A stretch of 64,000 nt of DNA from Nymphaea colorata. Its lineage: Eukaryota > Streptophyta > Magnoliopsida > Nymphaeales > Nymphaeaceae. Shown in pieces: positions 36,823 through 45,299 of the stretch; the first letter of the stretch is position 1; every line of letters starts with the position of its first letter. Below the pieces are notes generated by a model. The model was given only the letters and a program-made list of their open reading frames with translations. It was not told the DNA's origin and made no database searches. The DNA lies in assembly GCF_008831285.2 (NCBI RefSeq), contig NC_045151.1, positions 1-64,000 on the forward strand, in the 5' to 3' direction. The translations under genes were made by a program, and so were the position numbers.

Positions 36823-37028
36823 TGTTGGGATTTCTCCCCATTACGCATATACAAAACCAAACGTATATACCCTAAAACAGGATCATGCTCATGCTAAATC
36901 ATTGAATCAAACATAACCTTAAACTTAAAGCGGAAGCGTACCTGAATCCATCTGATCTGGTGCACGGGAAGATCGCAGCAGGGTCTTCCAGGGTATGTGC
37001 AACCTCCACCAAGCATGGAAGTACCTCG
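36823..37028 (-). repeat. 206-bp tandem duplication of LTR end plus flank
   Basis: The outer 177 bp of the 3' LTR together with 29 bp of host flank (ACCTCCACCAAGCATGGAAG and the TSD) are repeated head to tail, so the LTR start TGTTGGGATTTC occurs at both 36,823 and 37,029. This must have happened after integration, because host flank is included. Confidence 0.9.
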
Positions 37029-37504
37029 TGTTGGGATTTCTCCCCATTACGCATATACAAAACCAAACGTATATACCCTAAAACAGGATCATGCTCATGC
37101 TAAATCATTGAATCAAACATAACCTTAAACTTAAAGCGGAAGTGTACCTGAATCCATCTGATCTGGTGCACGGGAAGATCGCAGCAGGGTCTTCTAGGGT
37201 ATGTGCGGCGCGCTTGAGGTCTCTCTCAGATGGGGAAGAGGAAAACCCTAGAAACCAATGTTTCAGGCAACCATTGCACGACCCCAGGGACCACTACCAT
37301 TTTATAATAAGAACAATTACAGATTCCACCCATCTAAGAGTCCGTAATTCCGTACTGGTATCTATACATTTCAAAATTACCCCATACCATCTAAAATGAC
37401 GTAATATCCCAAAATGCAATCACTTAAGCGGATATTTATGTTAAGACAGCCATAATGTCTGAAATTCCTCATAGACATATGTCGGCCCACCAAATGATCT
37501 TACA
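37029..37504 (-). repeat. copia 3' LTR
   Basis: 476 bp with TG...CA ends (TGTTGGGATT... CTTACA on the plus strand), nearly identical to 43,623-44,097. Confidence 0.92.
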
Positions 37505-37519
37505 ATCTCCCACTTGGGC
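37505..37519 (-). promoter_or_regulatory. copia polypurine tract
   Basis: On the minus strand CCCAAGTGGGAGAT directly precedes the LTR start TGTAAG. This is the priming site for plus-strand DNA synthesis. Confidence 0.8.
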
Positions 37520-37948
37520 CAAATATGTCTTAATACATTTAGACATTACACAAAACCTTAAGAGCTCATAACTGCTATCTTATTAAAATGTCAATTCACC
37601 AATCTCGTCCATGATCATATCAACACAGAACCAAAGCGGCTTTCGCTATATCAAAAGTTAGCTAAACCTTCAATGATCACAAATGTTAACATAACCAATG
37701 ACATAGATCTGATATGGATGTATAGCATGAGAATTACATGCAATGTGATTACAACATGTCTATTCTCAACTGGTCCAACTTTAAAAACTTTATGGAGATC
37801 AAAACATAAACACAGAATGGAACCAAAGAACTTTAAACTTTATTCTGCAGAAAACTGAATATGTGTCCATACATTAGAGCAAACAAAATACAAAGTCCCA
37901 CTAAACCAGCACATCATCTAAGGATAACACCCCCATATGAACAACATG

Positions 37949-38735
37949 TTAATAAAAGACCTTAGGTGTTAAACCCTTAGTAAGCGGATCCGCAATCATA
38001 GAGTTTGTCCCAATGTGCTCTAAAGACACCTGACCATTCTGTATCCTCTTTTTAACAGTCAAAAACTTTATGTCGATGTGCTTCGACTTTGACAAACTAC
38101 GACTGTTATTAGAGTACATAACTGCTGAATTATTGTCACACAATAACCTTAGTGGTCTTTCTACACCATTCATAATGCGCAGCCCCGTGACAAAATTCCG
38201 CAACCACAAAGCATGATTGGATGCCTCGTAACATGCTATGAATTTTGCTGTCATAGTTAAAGTAGCTACAAGTGTCTGTTTGATACTTTTCCATGATATA
38301 GCTCCTCCGACTTGCGACTGTTTTGGCACCCTGCAAAGTCAGAATCTGAATACCCAATGATCTCCAACTGGTCTGACTTCTTGTATGTGAGCATAAGATC
38401 TTTTGTTCTTTGTAAGTACCTCAATACTCTTTTGGCTGCTTTTCAATGATCCATACTTGGATTACTTAAGTATCTGCCTAACATTCCCACGATAAATGCA
38501 ATATTCGGACGAGTACAAACCTGAGCATACATAAGGCTTCCCACAACAGACGAATAGGGAATCCTTTCCATTTCCTTAGATTCGATTTCATTTTTAGGGC
38601 ACTGTTTGAGACTAAACTTGTCTCCTTTAGCAACTGGAGTATCTCCTGGTTTATAATCCTTCATGCCATATCGCTGAAGCACCTTATCAATGTAGGTCTT
38701 TTGTGATAATCCAAGAATACCCCGAGAACGATCTT
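37949..38735 (-). pseudogene. pol: copia reverse transcriptase C-terminus and RNase H (broken)
   Basis: Two frames joined by defects. The first (38,443-38,735) reads through RGILGLSQKTY, GDTPVAKGDKFSL and VGSLMYAQVCTRP, the conserved end of copia reverse transcriptase. It hits a TGA where the family has a Trp codon after NPSMDH. The second (37,949-38,329) carries the RNase H segment with KFIACYEASNHALWLRNF, LLCDNNSAVMYSNN, SKHIDIKFLTVKKR and TNSMIADPLTKGL. A deletion of roughly 25 bp near 38,310 removes the segment after CQNSRKS and shifts the frame. The normal role is cDNA synthesis and removal of the RNA template in the virus-like particle. It cannot be functional here. Confidence 0.9.
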
Positions 38736-38867
38736 GAAATATTTAGATTATCAAAACAAAAGATGCACAACCAAGATCCTGTAGACTTTTATTATGAATG
38801 TCGTTTTCATGTAAAGATTATGTGATTTGTGAAAACAATGTTTTGTTGCTCTAATCTCTCTGTTCAG

Positions 38868-38933
38868 TTTCCCAGTGGACTACTTGAGGTACAAAAAAGT
38901 GATGGTGGTTCCCAGAACAGAAGATGTTTAGCT
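38868..38933 (+). pseudogene. Possible captured host exon fragment
   Basis: Follows a pyrimidine-rich acceptor-like stretch ending CTCTCTGTTCAG and is open in one frame up to the rRNA junction. No family is recognised. Listed because it sits opposite in strand to copia and next to the plastid fragment. Confidence 0.25.
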
Positions 38934-39383
38934 GATGGATACTAGGCACTGCGCATATCAACCTGTGCAATGCTGTAGCGAACACGTTAAGTATCCCGCC
39001 TAGGGAGTACGTTTCCAAAAATGAAACTCAAGGGAATTAATGGGGGCATGTGGTTTCATCAATGCAAAGCGAAGAACCTTGCCAAGGTTCGACATGCCAT
39101 GAATCCTCTTGAAAGAGAGGGGTGCCTTTGGGAATGCAGATACAGGTGGTGCATGGTTGTCGTCAGCTTATGCCGTACGGTGTTGGGTTAAGTCCCGCAA
39201 CGAGTGCAACCCTCGTGTTTAGTTGTTACCATTAAGTTTGGAACCTTGAACAGAATGCTAGTGAAAAGCCGGAGGAAGGTGAGGATGACGTCAAGTCATC
39301 ATGCTTCTGGCCGGGACAAAGGGTTGCGATCCCATGAGGGTGATCTAACTCCAAGAACTCATCCTCAGTTTGGATTGCAGGCT
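38934..39383 (+). pseudogene. rrn16: Plastid 16S rRNA fragment (nuclear plastid insertion)
   Basis: From GATGGATACTAGGC through GTTAAGTATCCCGCC, CTCTTGAAAGAGAGGGGTGC, GGTGTTGGGTTAAGTCCCGC, AAGCCGGAGGAAGGTGAGG and CCTCAGTTTGGATTGCAGG, in the normal order for the 3' half of plastid 16S rRNA. The ATACTAGG and AAGTATCCC wording is plastid-type, not plant-mitochondrial 18S. About 19 bp are lost near 39,045 and about 34 bp near 39,302. Many changes are C-to-T or G-to-A, as expected for methylated nuclear copies of organelle DNA. It is not a functional rRNA. The open frame at 39,204-39,449 is accidental. Confidence 0.9.
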
Positions 39384-39702
39384 TTTTCTAGCAATTCCAG
39401 CAAGGGAGGAGACTGTGGAACATGGACTCCTCAGTCCTTGGAAATTTGACCACAGGATTTTGTGTTTCATGGAGAATTTTGGGCAGTAATTCCTTGGACA
39501 CTTTATTTTTCATGAATATTGGTTGTTAGGATCTGCCTACAAATGTTAAAGAACATTTTTTACACTAAGGCTGTATATCATTGTTTATCTGTGCTCCCTT
39601 AGCATTACTGTGATTATTTAGTTTATCCTGGTCTTGTATGCTTGAACCAGTTTCACTTAATCTCAATGGACTGAAAAATAATATTTGATCTGCAACACTC
39701 AG

Positions 39703-39760
39703 GCTGATCGAAGTTTACGACAAGAACAAGATGTGATTCTAGAACGCTTAAGGATTGACA
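39703..39760 (+). pseudogene. Possible captured 58-bp exon
   Basis: Preceded by CTGCAACACTCAG and followed by GTAAGATC, good acceptor and donor sequences. The open frame reads ADRSLRQEQDVILERLRID. The R-LR-EQD------L--D spacing recalls the helical stretch before the UBX domain in FAF/PUX-type proteins, but the match is short and my assignment is weak. Confidence 0.3.
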
Positions 39761-39925
39761 GTAAGATCATGTTATTCTACTATGCCAAATAATTTTTTGA
39801 AGGGCAACTATTTATGTTTGTAAGTTGGTTGTGGCCAATAAATTATTTGGCTTTTGATATGCTTGATAGAAATAGACATGCAGCAGTAGGTTCACTTTGT
39901 TGACTACAAATATTAGTTTCATGCA

Positions 39926-40390
39926 ATATGCCAACATCATTACTTGCCAGCATTATATCATCGACATATAAAACCAGAAAGATAAATTTGTCTCACTGAA
40001 GTTTTGGTATACACATTCATCAAACATATTAGTCTCGAAACCAAATGAAACTATAATTTAATGAAATTTGTAATACCATTGACTGGAAAGTTTGCTTTAG
40101 TCCATATATGGATTTTCTTAGTGACATCTCTACTTAATTTTCTTGAGGTTGTTGAGTTTGTTCTTCAATAGAGAGATCGACATCATTGCCTTCTTCTGAA
40201 TATGTTGATGGAACAATGTCAGGAATGAATACTTGACTATTGCTTACAACATCTGTATGAGTGGACTCAGGTCCCTCTTCAAAGGCAATGTGTCTAACCT
40301 AATCACCTCCCCCAAACTCAATATCTTCAAAGAAATGAGCATTATCCTTTTCAAAGAAAGACTTACTGAATGAATTATAAAACTTATAAC
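39926..40390 (-). pseudogene. pol: copia integrase C-terminal tail fused to reverse transcriptase core (deleted)
   Basis: On the minus strand the sequence encodes YNSFSKSFFEKDNAHFFEDI, typical of the end of copia integrase (a K-FY----F--A-FFED pattern). An acidic linker follows, then KSIYGLKQ and, after a frameshift, the catalytic VLYVDD. The first 100 or so residues of reverse transcriptase that normally lie between are gone. Stops and frameshifts are present. Confidence 0.8.
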
Positions 40391-40424
40391 CCTTTAATGT
40401 TTATTCATTTTCCCTTTATACATA

Positions 40425-40745
40425 CAATGCAAACATTAAAGTCTACAAAATCAAAAGGACTCAAGAATTCTATTCGACATAAGCCTTTTATTCTCTTTTC
40501 AGAGATTTGTCCTAAGCGCCAATGCCATAACATAGCAGAATTCTTTTTGGCTAATTTCTTTTAGTACCACTAAACGTAACATGCAAGGTTTCATGATATG
40601 AAGCAACTGTATCAAGCAAATAAAGGTTATAGCAACTAGACAAAGAACCAGTAGCAATCAAATTTGAATGCAGAAACAACTTAAATTTATTTCCTTTAAA
40701 TGAACAATAATAACCAAATTTGTCCAGTAAAGAAATAAAAAACAA
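40425..40745 (-). pseudogene. pol: copia GAG-pre-integrase domain
   Basis: The minus-strand frame contains DKFGYYCSFKGNKFKLF, SLSSCYNLYLLDTVASYHET and LWHWRLGQISEKRIKRL, corresponding to the GAG-pre-integrase (zinc-binding lead-in) segment of copia polyproteins. The integrase catalytic core (DDE) that should follow is missing: the sequence jumps to the integrase tail near 40,390. Confidence 0.85.
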
Positions 40746-40764
40746 ATTCTGTCTAAAAGACGGT

Positions 40765-41000
40765 ACTACATAAGTTTGAAATTAAAAAAACAACCAGTCT
40801 TTAACAATAACCCAAAAAATCTGCTATGGCTTCAATCTTTGCCTTCATGTCATCGCCCTCATAGATAAATCTTTCAGTATCAATTGGCGTCTGACAATTT
40901 AGGCAGCCCTGCACAAAAGACACTTATGTGAGTAGTAGCAATCGAATCTACCCACAAGTGCCTTGGTACTGAAATTAAATTAACCTCAGAACAAACCCAA
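40765..41000 (-). pseudogene. pol: copia aspartic protease remnant
   Basis: The minus strand encodes LWVDSIATTHIS, which aligns with the copia protease active site (WVDSGATTHIS) but with Ile replacing the catalytic-loop Gly. Stops follow. The protease normally cleaves the Gag-Pol polyprotein. Confidence 0.75.
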
Positions 41001-41027
41001 AGTAAGAATCGTACCTTTCTTTTCACG

Positions 41028-41790
41028 TCATGCGTGATACTTAGTACAATCCTTCTTCATATGACCTTCATCCTTGCAAAAGAAGCAGCTTGATTTGCCT
41101 TCCTTATGCTTCTTTTGTTTCTTGATGGATGCGTGATCAACTGTAATTTCTTTAGCCGTCTTTCTTTTCTTACTTTTAGGCGTAGTAGCCAAGTGAGCAC
41201 TTTCTATCCTATTATGCTTCAATCTTTCATCTTCTTCCACACAGTGCGAAATGAGCTCATTAAGAGTCCATTTCTCATTCTGACAGTTATAACTAACTTT
41301 AAATTGTCCAAACTGTGGTGGAAGAGAAAGAAGAACCATATGCACTATAAAGTCTTCAGGTAACCTCAGACCTAGTGCCTGTAATTTTGAAGCAAGATGA
41401 GACATTTCCATAATGTGCTCCCGTATGTTCCCCTTGCCTTTAAACCTCAGCGTCACAAGTTTACTCAAAAGAGTGCTTGTTTCAGCCTTTTCATTTTTAG
41501 CAAAATGTTTTTCAATCTCTTCAAGGAACGCCTTGGCACTAGCCTTTTCAGTAATAGAGCCCCTAAAATTTTCTGGGATTGATCTCTTCATGATCATTAG
41601 ACACATGCGGTTTGAGCGTTCCCACCGTTCAAAGTACCGCTTATCCTCATGGGAACTTTGATCTGTTGGATGAGGTGGGCATGACTCCCTAAATGCAAGG
41701 TCAAGATCCATACAACCCAGAACAATCATGACAGTTTCTTTCTAGTCCTTAAAATTCGAACCATTTAACTCAGGAACAGTACTCACTGTA
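41028..41790 (-). pseudogene. gag: copia Gag with CCHC zinc knuckle, premature stop near the start
   Basis: The longest protein frame in the window (233 codons from an internal Met at 41,729). It has UBN2/retrotran_gag-type sequence (ERWERSNRMCLMIMKRSIPE, LRLPEDFIVHMVLLSLPPQF), a basic stretch and a C-terminal zinc knuckle CFFCKDEGHMKKDC. In-frame sequence upstream (ELNGSNFKD) belongs to the same protein but is separated by a TAG at about 41,748 where related Gags have Trp. The product is the capsid protein that packages the RNA. Only a truncated form could be made here. Confidence 0.9.
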
Positions 41791-42504
41791 CAAAGAACAA
41801 CAAAAATACCAAACATGCTCACAATCAATACATGTATAAAGATGAAACAACAAATATAAATGAATTTAAATACAATGGCCTAAATCCCATCACAAGGTAC
41901 TGGTGCAACGTTAATATCTAATCTTTGAATTGAAATACTAACTGCAAGTGGTATTCTTGGTCAACAATGAATATAAATAATTAACCCTGTCAAACAACGA
42001 GCCTATCTTTGGATTGACTCGCTATTCACATGGAAACCTGAAAAATTATCACATATTCATTGCCCTGTATACTTAAACCTGACCAAACAACAATCCTCCT
42101 TTGGGCTGATCATTGTCCGCATAGATCAAGTATACTATCATCTAAGGTTTAAAACAAACAAATTCGTATAACAGAGGTCACTTTGGCGACATAAAATACA
42201 AACTTACTCATTTCAAACAACAGATATGGCCAAAGATCAAATTCATAATCCAAACATTCATCTAAAGCACATACACAATTTTAATAACATGCAAAACATG
42301 ATACATGAATTAAAATTTACATACAAATTTACCCTATATTGATTCCAAAACCAAAATGATCCAATAAAAGGGGCCCAAAAGTGTCTAAAATTTTATAAAC
42401 CGATACCATAATTGTGCTTAAGTATGTCAAAACCACTGAATCGGCCTTAAAGTGGCCCGTATTGTTCTTAAACTACAACAAAAACACCCACATGCCCCTA
42501 AATA

Positions 42505-42775
42505 GGGCTGAACCGGTCTAAAAATTGGACGTACCGGTTAAAAATAGACCGTATCGGATCCAAAACCCAATGAACTGGTTAAAAAAATGGCAAAAATAGG
42601 TTCAAAAACTGAATGAACCGGTCCTGAAAGCCCTGAATCGGTTCAAAAACTGAATGAACCGGTCCCAAAATGGTCCGAATCGGATCTGAAAGGTCCGAAC
42701 CGGTCTGAAACCGAATGAACCGGTTCGAGTCTTTTCCAAAACCGGTTTAAAAAAAAACGAACCGATTTACTTTAA
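42505..42775. repeat. AACCGGTT-rich degenerate repeat in the copia leader
   Basis: About ten spaced copies of an AACCGGTT/GAATCGGTT-like core, some within a GAATGAACCGGT-CAAAA context of about 30-50 bp. The palindromic core makes many short hairpins possible. It lies in the untranslated leader between primer site and gag. Confidence 0.8.
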
Positions 42776-42779
42776 CCAA

Positions 42780-43480
42780 ATGGATACGAGTCGGACCCGA
42801 CCCGGTCCGAAAAATAACACAAACGCGATCGAGCGGGCGGCGGCAAAAATTTGTTTTTTTTTTTAAATCACGATGGATCCGGATCGGGTCTTTCGAGAAC
42901 CGACCCGGTCCAACCCAGCTCGACTGCCCGAGCGTCGTCTCCACTCGACTGAAAATGCCGTTCGCCTGCCAGACACCGAACGACAGCGAACGACATATTC
43001 ACCACCTCCGGCAGGCCTCCGGGGGCCTTGGGTGGGCGCCGGCGGGTGGCATGGCGCCGTCCAGCGACGAAGAACCTCCCGGCGGTGGAGTTGGGGAGGT
43101 GGGTGCTGGAATCGGGCAAGCCCTAATTTCTCAGATTTTGCCCCTTTTGCTTGAATGGGTGGCTGAAGCGGCGGCCAGAAGCTACCGGCAGGCAGAGGGT
43201 GGGCATCAGTTCGTCGTACGGCGCCGTCCGGCGACGGTGGACTTCCCGGCGAGGCTGGATGTGGCCAGACGGAGGTGGGCAAAGCCCTTTTCTCCCGCCA
43301 TCATCCCTCACTGCCCTTCCTTCAGAAATCGAAGGCAGGGCGCACAGCAAGCAAGCGGCCGGTTCATACGAAACCGGCGGTCGCTGCCCACCCACCCCGA
43401 CCGACGCGCCCCTCCCCTTCTCCCTTTTCTCCGGTTGCTACGGAAGCCGACGGCTTCCATCGCCCACGCGATGGAGGCCG
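42780..43480. other. GC-rich block in the copia leader
   Basis: A strongly GC-rich island in an otherwise AT-rich element, with overlapping open frames on both strands, none of recognised family. Internal near-repeats (GGCGCCGTCC-GCGACG at about 43,051 and 43,221) and a hairpin near 43,451-43,480 are present. It may be captured host 5' gene sequence or the family's normal leader; the sequence alone cannot decide. Confidence 0.6.
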
Positions 43481-43607
43481 TCGCCCCCTTTCCAAACTTT
43501 TTTTTTTTTTTTTTTTGAAAACAATACTTGCAGCCGAAGAACAGGGATGAACCCAAAGGGAAGACGCACAAAATCATCCAAAAATCAACGATTTAACGAA
43601 GAACATA

Positions 43608-43620
43608 GGCTCTGATACCA
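43608..43620 (-). promoter_or_regulatory. copia primer binding site (tRNA-iMet)
   Basis: On the minus strand TGGTATCAGAGCC lies two bases inside the 5' LTR, matching the 3' end of plant initiator tRNA-Met. Confidence 0.92.
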
Positions 43621-43622
43621 AA

Positions 43623-44097
43623 TGTTGTGATTTTTCCCCATTACGCATATACAAAACCAAACGCATATACCCTAAAGCAGGATCATGCTCATGCTAAATC
43701 ATTGAATCAAACATAACCTTAAACTTAAAGCGGAAGCGTACCTGAATCCATCTGATCTAGTGCACGGGAAGATCGCAGAGGGTCTTCCAGGGTACGTGCG
43801 GTGCGCTTGAGGTCTCTCTCAGATGGGGAAGAGGAAAACCCTAGAAACCAATGTTTCAGGCAACCATTGCACGACCCCAGGGACCACTACCATTTTATAA
43901 TAAGAACAATTACAGATTCTACCTATCAAAGAGTCCGTAATTCCGTACTGGTATCTATACATTTCAAAATTACCCCATACCATCTAAAATGACGTAATAT
44001 CCCAAAATGCAATCACTTAAGCGGATATTTACGTTAAGACAGCCATAATGTCTGAAATTCCTCATAGACATATGTCGGCCCACCAAATCATCTTACA
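43623..44097 (-). repeat. copia 5' LTR
   Basis: 475 bp, ends TGTTGTGATT... CTTACA on the plus strand. It differs from the 3' LTR at only a limited number of positions. Confidence 0.92.
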
Positions 44098-44102
44098 CCT
44101 CG
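44098..44102. repeat. Target-site duplication (right) of the copia element
   Basis: CCTCG, identical to 36,818-36,822. Confidence 0.9.
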
Positions 44103-44298
44103 AAGCACTTGAAGCCTCTTTCTCTGCTCCTTTGATCCAAAGCTGTTCTGGGACTTGAGTAAGAGGTGAAAGACCTGTTAAAAATGAATTACATCTACCG
44201 TTTGCAATCTAAAAAAGTAACAGCCACAAAAATCAAACTAATGGTTGTACTTTCAATGGTCCTACAGCATATCACATTATATTAACTACTTTTAAGTT

Positions 44299-44381
44299 GG
44301 GTCATTGTGACACTTCAGCCTGGCCTTCATCCAAAATGGTGGGTCATTGTGACACTTGAGCCTGGCCCTCATCCAAAATGG
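44299..44381 (+). repeat. 42-bp tandem duplication
   Basis: GGGTCATTGTGACACTT begins at 44,299 and 44,341; each unit ends CATCCAAAATGG. Confidence 0.9.
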
Positions 44382-44568
44382 CTCCATGAATACTGGATCA
44401 CCACTGAGAATATATACATTAAGTTCTCCTACATTGGGATGATGAAATTAAAAGAACACAAACTCTCTCCACTTCCTTTCATTCAGATCAGTATGCGCTA
44501 AAAGTGTGAACACGTACACACAACCAACAACTATGCACCGATCCTTCAAATGGTATAGAGCCAGTTTG

Positions 44569-44740
44569 TTATCTCATACCCCTATTATTATCTCAAATGC
44601 TATGGGATGCATTATTTAGCTTCGCTCATTTCATTATCTCATACCCCTTTTATTAACTCAAATGCTATGGGATGCATTATTTAGTTTCGCTCCTTTCATT
44701 ATCTCATACCTCTTTCGTAATCTCAAATGTTATAGAGTGT
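44569..44740 (+). repeat. 65-bp minisatellite, about 2.6 units
   Basis: TTATCTCATACC starts units at 44,569, 44,634 and 44,699, each followed by CTCAAATG-TATGGGATGC-like sequence; the third unit is more diverged. Confidence 0.85.
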
Positions 44741-45219
44741 TCTATTAGTTTTTTAAGATGTTATAAGACGTTATGGGACATGTTATCATAGACACTATAT
44801 GATGCATGTTAAGAATGTCTTTTGCCGCTGTGTAATAGTAGGAAAGTCAATATTGAAAGTTCATACATATTGGTGATAGGGTCTGCCGGTTGGTGTACAC
44901 TCGTTGTGTACACAAGATGACACATAGAACACACTCCCTAAAATTCAAATGGTCTAAACAATTTAGCTTATTAGTTTGTAAGCACACATATGTTGCTGTC
45001 TGAAGCTGATCATGGGCACACCTTCGTCTAAAAAAAATTATGCACCAAATGTACAATGACTAAAATATCTTTATAAAATAAAAAGTACTTTTAAATGGTA
45101 AGAAAAATTGTAAAAAAAAAAGTTTAAAATGCCCAGTACTTTATAGAAAAAACTTCATAAATGCCTCCACCCTTTTTGTGCCTACACAATCAATTGAATC
45201 TGTTTTGGGAAGCTATCTG

Positions 45220-45220
<1 letters not shown>

Positions 45221-45289
<69 letters not shown>
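45221..45289. repeat. (TA)n-(GA)n microsatellite
   Basis: A TA run passes directly into a GA run. Confidence 0.95.
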
Positions 45290-45291
<2 letters not shown>

Positions 45292-45299
45292 ACAACTTT

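Larger units (their letters stand above)
38736..39925 (+). other. Foreign insert in copia pol (plastid rRNA and exon-like DNA)
   Basis: Copia sequence stops after the minus-strand codons for RSRGILG and resumes near 39,926 with the codons around YVDD and ML-SNDVGILHET. The roughly 25 codons expected between are missing, so this is a replacement rather than a clean insertion. The block contains a plastid 16S rRNA fragment and two plus-strand stretches with splice-like borders (38,868-38,933 and 39,703-39,760). Its base composition and strand differ from the surrounding element. Confidence 0.75.
36823..44097 (-). mobile_element. Ty1/copia LTR retrotransposon, degenerate, with foreign insert
   Basis: Complete outline on the minus strand: 5' LTR (43,623-44,097), tRNA-iMet primer site, long leader, gag, protease, GAG-pre-integrase, integrase C-terminal tail, reverse transcriptase, RNase H, polypurine tract and 3' LTR (37,029-37,504), flanked by CCTCG duplications. 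The element is dead. Gag has a premature stop, the integrase catalytic core and the first part of reverse transcriptase are deleted, about 1.2 kb of foreign DNA (38,736-39,925) replaces part of reverse transcriptase, and RNase H is frameshifted. The 3' end also has a 206-bp tandem duplication that includes flanking host DNA. Confidence 0.9.

Noticed and set aside
39204-39449. 81-codon plus-strand frame
   Set aside because: Lies inside the plastid 16S rRNA relic and its flank; not protein coding.
42873-43615. Frames up to 187 codons on both strands in the GC-rich block
   Set aside because: High GC content removes stops in all frames; sequences are Pro/Arg/Ser-rich low complexity with no recognised domain. 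Kept only as a GC-rich leader block.
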